Shown: positions 1 through 5,204 of the stretch, piece after piece
Numbering within the stretch: position 1 is the first letter of the stretch
Layout of the letters: each line of letters opens with the position of its first letter
Source: Fidelibacterota bacterium
GTDB taxonomy: Bacteria > Fidelibacterota > Marinisomatia > Marinisomatales > TCS56
Assembly: GCA_013203015.1 (NCBI GenBank)
Contig: JABMPO010000212.1
Location: 1 to 5,204 of the forward strand
Direction: 5' to 3'
DNA length: 5,204 bases
Notes under the pieces: generated by a model
What the model saw: the letters and a program-made list of their open reading frames with translations, nothing else
Told to the model about the DNA's origin: nothing
Database searches by the model: none
Translations under genes and position numbers: made by a program

Positions 1-2183
1 AAAGTTATCTCGCCGGTCATTGCCAGATGATCTCTGACTTTATGGCCGGTCAACAGGGAAACTAAGGCCGTCAACATACTAACGCCGGCCGAGGGTCCAT
101 CTTTGGGAATGGAACCGGCCGGAACATGAATATGGGTATCTGTTTTCGCATAAAAATCTGCTGGAATACCAAGTTGTTCAGTATGAGAGCGCACGTAACT
201 CATGGCCGCGGTTGCGGACTCTTTCATAACGTCGCCTAATTGGCCCGTTAATGTCAACTGCCCTTTGCCTTTCGCTCGACTGGCTTCAATAAACAGAATA
301 TCGCCCCCGGCAGCAGTCCATGCCAGACCTGTTACAACACCCGGTTTGGTCATTCGTTCGGCAAGATCAGAATAGAAACGCGGGGCGCCAAGGTAGTCGT
401 TTACCTTTTTTTTGGTTATCCGAATTTTCCCGGTTTTCTTCTCAACCTTATCGCGAGCGACTTTACGAAAAACATTAGCTATTTCGCGCTCCAGATTACG
501 AACACCGGCCTCTCTGGTATAGGAGCGGATCAATTCCTTAATTCCAGTAACATCCAGGGCTACATCAGCATCACTCAATCCGTTTTCTTCAATTTGCTTA
601 GGTATCAAATGCTGCTGAGCAATTTTTACTTTCTCATCTTCGATATAGCCGGTGAACTCCAGAATTTCCATTCGGTCTTTGAGAGCGGGCGGAATCGGAT
701 CGCGATAATTTGCTGTGGCAATAAACATGGTTTTGCTCAAATCAAAAGCCACTTCGAGGTAATGATCGCTGAAAGAATAATTCTGTTCCGGATCCAACAC
801 TTCCAGCAGTGCGGACGAAGGATCACCACGAAAATCCATTCCCAGTTTATCAATTTCATCCAGCATAAAAACCGGATTATTAGTGCCAGCTTTCTTTAGC
901 GATTGAAGGATTCGCCCCGGCAAAGCACCAATGTAGGTACGGCGATGACCTCGGATTTCAGCTTCATCACGAACACCACCGAGCGATATGCGGATAAACT
1001 CACGTCCCATTGAACGGGCAATCGATTTACCCAGTGAAGTTTTTCCGACCCCGGGAGGTCCGGCAAAACATAGAATCGGTCCGCGCATGGCACTATCGGG
1101 GTCTTTTTGCTGTTTTAATCCACGAACCGCTAAATATTCCAAAATTCTTTCTTTAATCCGCCTCAAACCATAATGGTCTTCATCCAGAATTTTCTTAGCC
1201 TCGGTCACATCAACAGTATCCGCCGTAGTATTATCCCAAGGCAGATCAGCTAACCATTCGATATAGGTTCGCGATACCGAATATTCCGGGGACTGGGTAG
1301 GGATTTTCCCAAGACGCTCCAACTCCTTCAAAGCAACTTTCTCCGCATCTTCCGTCATTCTGGCGTCCTTGATGCGATCGCCTAATTCTTTTAATTCGAC
1401 CGAACCTTCATCCTCGCCAAGCTCTTTACGGATAGCTTTCATTTGCTCCCGCAAATAATATTCCCGCTGGGATTTGGCAATCTCATCATGAACCTCACTC
1501 TGAATCTCCTCACCGAGTTTGATACGCTGGATTTCCCGGGTAATAATTCCATTGGTCTGTTCAAGGCGCTTTTTGATATCCTGTTCTTCCAGCACTTTCT
1601 GTTTCTCGGCATTGGTAACCGTGAGCAGAGAAATGGCCCGATCGGCCAATCGTGAAGGTTTCTGAATATTTGACAGCATTCCGGAATGTTCTTCAGTCAG
1701 GTTGGGTGCCACTTTTATCAACTCACCGAAAATCTTCCGCAGATTATTAGCGAGGGCATCTAATTCCAGATCCTCCGGGTGATCAATCTCCGGGATTGTC
1801 TCAATTGCAGCCCTATAATAGGGATCATCGCTGATAAATTTTAGCAGTTTAACTCTTTCGACACCCTGCACGATAGCCGATTTACTATTATCAGGCATAT
1901 CAAATACTTTGAGTACGATTGCCAGAGTGCCATAAGAATAAAGATCTTCTGGCGTAGGATCTTCAATCGAACCATCCTCTTGGGCAACGACTACAATGTG
2001 CTTTTGTTTGGAATCAAGATCATTGATCAAGCGCAGAGATTTTTCCCGTCCGATATAAATCGGGATCACCTGCTGAGGAAATAATACCGTATTCCTTAAC
2101 GGCATAACCGGATAAAATTTTGATTTTTCTACCTCACTGGGGGCATCGACCGGACGACCCTCTTCATCGTAATAATCTTTCAT
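1..2183 (-). CDS. lon: ATP-dependent protease Lon (LonA type), 3' end beyond the window
   Basis: Lon is a cytoplasmic homohexameric AAA+ serine protease that unfolds and degrades misfolded and selected regulatory proteins. About 727 residues are visible from ATG at 2183. The start follows a well placed AAAGGA site. The N-terminal substrate-binding domain covers roughly residues 25-225 (it contains PVMPLRNTVLFP) and is followed by a charged, probably coiled-coil stretch containing REYYLREQMKAIRKELGE. The AAA+ module has Walker A GPPGVGKT at 375-382 (Lys381) and Walker B FMLDEIDK with Asp442 and Glu443. The protease domain begins near VVTGLAW (Trp622) and has the catalytic serine motif PKDGPSAG with Ser698. 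By spacing in E. coli Lon (Ser679, Lys722) the catalytic lysine should be near residue 741, outside the window. No internal stop or frameshift was seen. Its own promoter appears to lie in the upstream gap, though read-through from the lipoate genes is possible. Confidence 0.97.
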   Translation of the reverse strand, partial: MKDYYDEEGRPVDAPSEVEKSKFYPVMPLRNTVLFPQQVIPIYIGREKSLRLINDLDSKQKHIVVVAQEDGSIEDPTPEDLYSYGTLAIVLKVFDMPDNSKSAIVQGVERVKLLKFISDDPYYRAAIETIPEIDHPEDLELDALANNLRKIFGELIKVAPNLTEEHSGMLSNIQKPSRLADRAISLLTVTNAEKQKVLEEQDIKKRLEQTNGIITREIQRIKLGEEIQSEVHDEIAKSQREYYLREQMKAIRKELGEDEGSVELKELGDRIKDARMTEDAEKVALKELERLGKIPTQSPEYSVSRTYIEWLADLPWDNTTADTVDVTEAKKILDEDHYGLRRIKERILEYLAVRGLKQQKDPDSAMRGPILCFAGPPGVGKTSLGKSIARSMGREFIRISLGGVRDEAEIRGHRRTYIGALPGRILQSLKKAGTNNPVFMLDEIDKLGMDFRGDPSSALLEVLDPEQNYSFSDHYLEVAFDLSKTMFIATANYRDPIPPALKDRMEILEFTGYIEDEKVKIAQQHLIPKQIEENGLSDADVALDVTGIKELIRSYTREAGVRNLEREIANVFRKVARDKVEKKTGKIRITKKKVNDYLGAPRFYSDLAERMTKPGVVTGLAWTAAGGDILFIEASRAKGKGQLTLTGQLGDVMKESATAAMSYVRSHTEQLGIPADFYAKTDTHIHVPAGSIPKDGPSAGVSMLTALVSLLTGHKVRDHLAMTGEIT

Positions 2184-2188
2184 TATTG

Positions 2189-2194
2189 TCCTTT
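2189..2194 (-). promoter_or_regulatory. Shine-Dalgarno site of lon
   Basis: On the minus strand AAAGGA lies five bases before the ATG at 2183-2181. It is the clearest ribosome-binding site in the window and decides the lon start. Confidence 0.75.
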
Positions 2195-2219
2195 AATAAC
2201 TAATTCCGCCTAATCACAA

Positions 2220-2248
2220 ATTGTATGCCAGTAAATAAATTGCGTCAC
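2220..2248 (-). promoter_or_regulatory. Candidate sigma70-type promoter for lon
   Basis: Read on the minus strand, GTGACG (2248-2243, four of six matches to TTGACA) is separated by exactly 17 bases from TACAAT (2225-2220, five of six matches to TATAAT). Transcription would begin near 2213, giving a leader of about 30 bases before the lon ATG. The site lies wholly within the only intergenic gap. No CIRCE heat-shock operator was found. The call rests on consensus matching by eye alone. Confidence 0.45.
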
Positions 2249-2281
2249 TATGCCCTGTAAACTACTCAATATGGCAGTCTT

Positions 2282-2593
2282 TTACATCATTTTTGGTATC
2301 TGGTGACAAGTGGTACAATTATCACGAACCTCATGGGCAATTTTAGGAGCTTCCATTATCTCCCCCTTTAAATTAATCTGCCGGCCCTCACCATGGCAGC
2401 GCAGACAGGTTTCCATATCCACAAACGCCATGTGAAAAGGTAGGTCTGATAATTTTGGCGGGTCAGCCGGGATTGACATATTGTCAGGGAATACACTGGT
2501 AGAAACTTCCCCATTTGGTACATAAAGCCACCAGATCAGCAGCAACCCGGTTATTATTACTATCGTATATAATATTTTCTCATTATTGCTCAC
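2282..2593 (-). CDS. Small membrane-anchored diheme cytochrome c with a NapB-like heme module
   Basis: This 103-residue protein starts at GTG (2593-2591), which overlaps the lipA stop by four bases as GTGA and has AGGA six bases upstream. Residues 1-6 are short and polar with one lysine. Residues 7-25 form a hydrophobic helix ending in WWLYV with no evident signal peptidase site, so it is probably an uncleaved anchor with the rest facing the periplasm. A proline-rich linker (about 27-50) leads to two heme motifs, CLRCH (Cys63, Cys66, His67) and CTTCH (Cys93, Cys96, His97). The protein has only two other histidines, His54 and His87, which suggests bis-histidine ligation of both hemes. The order His, CxxCH, AP, His, CxxCH plus a nearby proline resembles the diheme core of NapB, the small subunit of periplasmic nitrate reductase. 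No napA or other reductase gene is visible. Electron transfer is likely; the partner is unknown. Confidence 0.88.
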   Translation of the reverse strand: MSNNEKILYTIVIITGLLLIWWLYVPNGEVSTSVFPDNMSIPADPPKLSDLPFHMAFVDMETCLRCHGEGRQINLKGEIMEAPKIAHEVRDNCTTCHQIPKMM

Positions 2594-3477
2594 GATATAT
2601 CCTGTTTTCTGAGATTTCGGGCTTGTTCGTCCGCATGGTAGGAACTGCGCACCAGCGGACCGCTCTCGACAATTCTAAAACCCATTCCCAGCCCCTTCGA
2701 TTTATATTCTTCAAATTCATCCAGTTCAACATAACGTTGAACCGGTAAGTGATTTTTTGTCGGCTGCAAGTATTGACCCACAGTAAAAATTTGTACACCA
2801 AGCTTCGAAACCTGCTCCATGGTCTCCAGCACTTCCCCCTTTGATTCCCCCAGACCCACCATCAGGCCGGTTTTAGTCAATAAGCCGAATTCAAGGGATT
2901 GCTGCAACACGAATAAACTGCGTTGCCAATCGGCCTGGGCACGCACCTGTCGGCTGATCCGTTCAACACATTCCACATTATGACTAAAGATTTCCGGTCC
3001 GGCAGCAAAAACTTTTTTTAATGCAGGGCGGTAGCCCTGAAAATCAGGTGTCAGTACTTCTACGGTGCACTCAGGAGCAACAGCATGAATTTCCCGAATA
3101 GTTGCCGCCCAGATTTCAGCGCCAAAATCACCTTTTAAATCGTCACGGTCCACCGATGTAATCACCACATGTTTGAGCTGCATTTCTTTTACGGCCGCCG
3201 CCGTCCTTGCCGGTTCAGTTGGATCACAAGTCCCAGGTCGACCGGTCTTCACAGCACAAAATCCACAGGAGCGGGTGCAGGTATCACCCAGAATCATTAT
3301 CGTTGCCGTTCCACGATTCCAGCACTCATAAATATTAGGGCAATGGGCTTCTTCGCAAACCGTGTGCAGATTCTGGCTTTTCAACATCTTCTGAATGTGT
3401 TGATAATCTTCGCCGGTCTGTAAACGGATCTTCAACCAGGATGGCTTTTTTAGCCTTGGTTGAGCGAAATCTGTCAT
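2590..3477 (-). CDS. lipA: Lipoyl synthase (radical SAM)
   Basis: LipA inserts two sulfur atoms at C6 and C8 of octanoyl-lysine on lipoyl domains or GcvH, consuming two S-adenosylmethionine molecules and sacrificing its auxiliary [4Fe-4S] cluster as sulfur source. The product is 295 residues, normal for the family. The auxiliary-cluster cysteines are Cys41, Cys46 and Cys52 in CEEAHCPNIYEC. The radical SAM CxxxCxxC motif is Cys67, Cys71 and Cys74 in CTRSCGFC. Other family motifs are TSVDRDDL (107-114), TKTGLMVGLGE (201-211), VGQYLQPT (233-240) and the C-terminal RSSY (277-280), which supplies the serine ligand of the auxiliary cluster. The ATG overlaps the lipB stop by one base (TAATG) and has only a weak upstream GGA, so translation is probably coupled. 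After VDRDDL the sequence reads KGDFGA where the usual form is closer to PDGGA, an apparent one-residue insertion. Confidence 0.98.
   Translation of the reverse strand: MTDFAQPRLKKPSWLKIRLQTGEDYQHIQKMLKSQNLHTVCEEAHCPNIYECWNRGTATIMILGDTCTRSCGFCAVKTGRPGTCDPTEPARTAAAVKEMQLKHVVITSVDRDDLKGDFGAEIWAATIREIHAVAPECTVEVLTPDFQGYRPALKKVFAAGPEIFSHNVECVERISRQVRAQADWQRSLFVLQQSLEFGLLTKTGLMVGLGESKGEVLETMEQVSKLGVQIFTVGQYLQPTKNHLPVQRYVELDEFEEYKSKGLGMGFRIVESGPLVRSSYHADEQARNLRKQDIS
2600..2603 (-). promoter_or_regulatory. Shine-Dalgarno site of the cytochrome gene
   Basis: AGGA lies within the last codons of lipA, six bases before the GTG at 2593. It supports GTG as the true start; the nearby ATG a few bases downstream is in another frame and does not give the heme protein. 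Confidence 0.6.
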
Positions 3478-4139
3478 TATTGCAATTCCATTTCTACATC
3501 AAATACTTTGCTGAAATTATTAATTATTACCGGCCTCACTTCATCGATATTGATTTCACGTTTCAGGATTTTTCTCATTGTAGTAATGCCGAACTGGGAA
3601 ATACCGCAGGGCACGATACCGGCATAATAGCCTAAATCGGTATTCACGTTCAGGGCGAATCCGTGCATGCTTACCCAGCGCGATAATCGCACTCCCAGCG
3701 CCGCGATCTTCTCTTCGCCAATCCAAACCCCGGTGAATCTTGGCCGACGCTCGGCTGAAATACCAAATTCAGCTAGTGTCTTGATCAATACTTCTTCTAA
3801 TGATCTCATATACCAGCCAACACTTTTCTGATAACCATGGAGATCCAATATGGGATAGCCCACCAATTGTCCCGGCCCGTGATAGGTAATATCGCCACCA
3901 CGTTCAACCTGATATACTTTTATATCTGCAGGATGATTTTCCATCAGATTGGAACGATCGGCATTTTTACCGATAGTATACACCGGTTCGTGCTCAACCA
4001 GAATCAGAGTATCGTCAATTTTTCCCGCGATCCGCTGAGCTTGCAGGCGCTTTTGTAAATCCCAGGTTTCCTGATAGGAGCGCGAACCCAAGTCCAGCAC
4101 CCGAATTCGGTTGGCGGCCACAATGACTTCAGCAAGCAT
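3477..4139 (-). CDS. lipB: Lipoyl(octanoyl) transferase
   Basis: LipB transfers octanoate from octanoyl-acyl carrier protein to a lysine of lipoyl domains (E2 subunits, GcvH), the first step of de novo lipoylation in the cytoplasm. The 220-residue length is typical. The substrate-binding signature RGGDITYHGPGQ is at residues 80-91, followed by LVGYPILDL. The catalytic dyad is Lys144 in EEKIAALGV and Cys178 in VPCGI; their separation of 34 residues equals that of E. coli LipB (Lys135, Cys169). SMHGFALNVNTDL (157-169) is also typical. The start ATG shares its A with the lpdA stop (TAATG), and the stop TAA likewise overlaps the lipA start, so it is the middle gene of a coupled set. No strong Shine-Dalgarno site is near the start. 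The product feeds LipA directly. Confidence 0.98.
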   Translation of the reverse strand: MLAEVIVAANRIRVLDLGSRSYQETWDLQKRLQAQRIAGKIDDTLILVEHEPVYTIGKNADRSNLMENHPADIKVYQVERGGDITYHGPGQLVGYPILDLHGYQKSVGWYMRSLEEVLIKTLAEFGISAERRPRFTGVWIGEEKIAALGVRLSRWVSMHGFALNVNTDLGYYAGIVPCGISQFGITTMRKILKREINIDEVRPVIINNFSKVFDVEMELQ

Positions 4140-5204
4140 TAATGATGAATCGCTTCTCCGAAGGCATCGGCTGCCGCTTCCATCATAATTTCTGAAAGAG
4201 TCGGATGGGCGTGAACCGTATTTGCGATATCCATCCAGGTGGCTTCAAGAGCCTTGGCGATTACCAGCTCCGCTATCAACTCGGTGGCTTCCGGTCCGAT
4301 GATATGGCAACCCAAGATTTCGCCATATTCGGCGCTGAAGATCAGCTTGGCAAAACCAGTACTTTCACCAATTGCCAGGGCTTTGCCAATCGCCCGGAAA
4401 TTGAAATGACCAACTTTGATGTCCAGACCCGCTGCACGGGCTTTAGCTTCTGTCAATCCCAGGGAAGCAACTTGCGGGTGGCAGTAAGTGCAACCTGGAA
4501 TATTTGACAAATCCAGCGCTTTGGGATCTCTACCGACAGCGTGTTCAACGGCAATACGTCCCTGGGCTGATGCCACATGAGCCAGCCAGGGTGGTCCAAC
4601 CACATCACCGATGGCATAAATATTTTGAACGCTGGTCTGACCAAATTCATTCACCAGAATAGCTCCTCGGTCAGTATTGATTCTAAGAGTTTCCAAGCCG
4701 ATATCTTCAATATTGCCGGTCACGCCAACAGCAACCAGGGCAATATCAGCTTCGATCACCAGCTCTTCACCATCTGTCTCAGTATGAACCTGGACCCCAT
4801 TGCCATTGCTATCGATTTTTTCAACGCGAGTGTTTTTATGAATTTTAATTCCTGATTTCAGGAAAGATTTTTCCAGTTCGCGCGCCACTTCCTCATCTTC
4901 CACCGGCAGAATTTGGGGCAGCATTTCGACTAGGTGAACTTCCGAGCCAAACTCATTATAAAAATAAGCGAATTCAACACCGATGGCTCCAGCACCGATA
5001 ATCACCATTTTCTGGGGTGGTTCTTCCAGCACCATCGCCTCTTTGGAGGAGATAACTTTTCTACCATCGACTTCCATACCAGGGAAAGTCCGGTTGCGGG
5101 CACCGGTGGCAATTATAATAGTCTCCGCTTCAATTTGGGTTGTGTCATCATCATTAATGACTTCCAGCGCATTCTGCGAAACCAGTCGACCGGTCCCGGC
5201 AAAT
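4139..5204 (-). CDS. lpdA: Dihydrolipoyl dehydrogenase (E3), 5' end beyond the window
   Basis: This FAD flavoprotein reoxidises dihydrolipoyl groups of 2-oxoacid dehydrogenase or glycine cleavage complexes with NAD+. The visible part is 354 residues; the reading frame stays open to the window edge. The N-terminal FAD fold and the redox disulfide motif lie outside, as expected for a family length of about 460-475. Visible in order are IIIATGAR, the NAD-binding GAGAIG (residues 70-75 of the visible part) with an acidic residue at the second strand end (Glu93, favouring NAD+), YAIGDV of the FAD site (Asp200), and the dimer interface with HAHPTLSE, whose His333 and Glu338 form the catalytic pair. 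At 237-243 the motif GCTYCHP contains an accidental-looking CxxCH. It is the first visible gene of the cluster and its stop overlaps lipB by one base. The ATG at 5077 is internal, since conserved sequence precedes it. Confidence 0.96.
   Translation of the reverse strand, partial: FAGTGRLVSQNALEVINDDDTTQIEAETIIIATGARNRTFPGMEVDGRKVISSKEAMVLEEPPQKMVIIGAGAIGVEFAYFYNEFGSEVHLVEMLPQILPVEDEEVARELEKSFLKSGIKIHKNTRVEKIDSNGNGVQVHTETDGEELVIEADIALVAVGVTGNIEDIGLETLRINTDRGAILVNEFGQTSVQNIYAIGDVVGPPWLAHVASAQGRIAVEHAVGRDPKALDLSNIPGCTYCHPQVASLGLTEAKARAAGLDIKVGHFNFRAIGKALAIGESTGFAKLIFSAEYGEILGCHIIGPEATELIAELVIAKALEATWMDIANTVHAHPTLSEIMMEAAADAFGEAIHH

Larger units (their letters stand above)
2184..2281. other. Intergenic gap between the cytochrome gene and lon
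   Basis: These 98 bases are A+T rich and are the only true gap in the window. They hold the lon ribosome-binding site and the candidate promoter. I saw no G+C-rich hairpin followed by a T run on either strand, so there is no evident intrinsic terminator between the lipoate cluster and lon. A short inverted repeat, ACAA-A-TTGT at 2216-2224, overlaps the -10 hexamer; it could be an operator half-site or chance. Confidence 0.6.

Noticed and set aside
594..899. Plus-strand open frame of 101 codons opposite lon
   Set aside because: It is antisense to the conserved AAA+ region of lon, has no recognisable domain, and lon explains the conservation here. The other plus-strand frames opposite lon, lipA, lipB and lpdA fail for the same reason.
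2184..2281. Heat-shock CIRCE operator or riboswitch upstream of lon
   Set aside because: No TTAGCACTC-N9-GAGTGCTAA-like repeat is present, and the gap is too short and unstructured for a known riboswitch class.
2515..2748. Plus-strand open frame of 77 codons across the cytochrome and lipA junction
   Set aside because: It is antisense to two well supported genes and has no ribosome-binding site or domain I recognise.
2583..2801. Minus-strand open frame of 72 codons overlapping the 3' part of lipA in another frame
   Set aside because: It lies inside lipA coding sequence that carries the conserved GQYLQPT to RSSY region, and its translation has no family features.
5075..5077. ATG as the true start of lpdA
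   Set aside because: The frame continues upstream to the window edge and encodes the conserved IIIATGAR motif, and starting here would remove the FAD fold and redox disulfide. The gene is simply cut by the window.
5151..5160. Perfect palindrome TCATTAATGA
   Set aside because: It is inside lpdA coding sequence (a Val-Ile-Asn-Asp stretch), is only ten A+T-rich bases, and is expected by chance.

Overview
The window is a dense, bacterial-type stretch in which every gene I can support lies on the minus strand. Read in the direction of transcription (high to low coordinates) the order is: dihydrolipoyl dehydrogenase (lpdA, 5' end outside the window), octanoyltransferase (lipB), lipoyl synthase (lipA), a small membrane-anchored diheme cytochrome c, a 98-base gap, and ATP-dependent protease Lon (lon, 3' end outside the window). 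No tRNA, rRNA, CRISPR array, insertion sequence or long repeat was seen, and no stretch over 300 bases lacks a gene.

From 5204 to 2282 the first four genes form a tight cluster: the lpdA/lipB and lipB/lipA junctions are one-base TAATG overlaps and the lipA/cytochrome junction is a four-base GTGA overlap, so they are very probably one transcript with coupled translation. Three of the four belong to lipoate metabolism. LipB moves an octanoyl group from acyl carrier protein onto a lipoyl domain or GcvH, LipA inserts two sulfurs, and LpdA reoxidises the dihydrolipoyl arm during 2-oxoacid dehydrogenase or glycine cleavage turnover. The fourth, a 103-residue protein with two CxxCH heme motifs behind one transmembrane helix, has no established place in that pathway and is the most unusual feature of the window.

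From 2281 to 2184 lies the only real intergenic gap. It holds a plausible sigma70-type promoter and a Shine-Dalgarno site for lon and no obvious terminator. From 2183 to 1 is lon, intact as far as visible through the catalytic serine; roughly the last 70 to 90 residues, including the catalytic lysine, are outside.

The organism is best described as a Gram-negative-type bacterium with c-type cytochromes and aerobic or anaerobic respiration, of moderate G+C content by eye. The gene families are too widespread to name a phylum. The cytochrome content and gene order would suit an uncultivated lineage such as those of the FCB group, but that is a guess.
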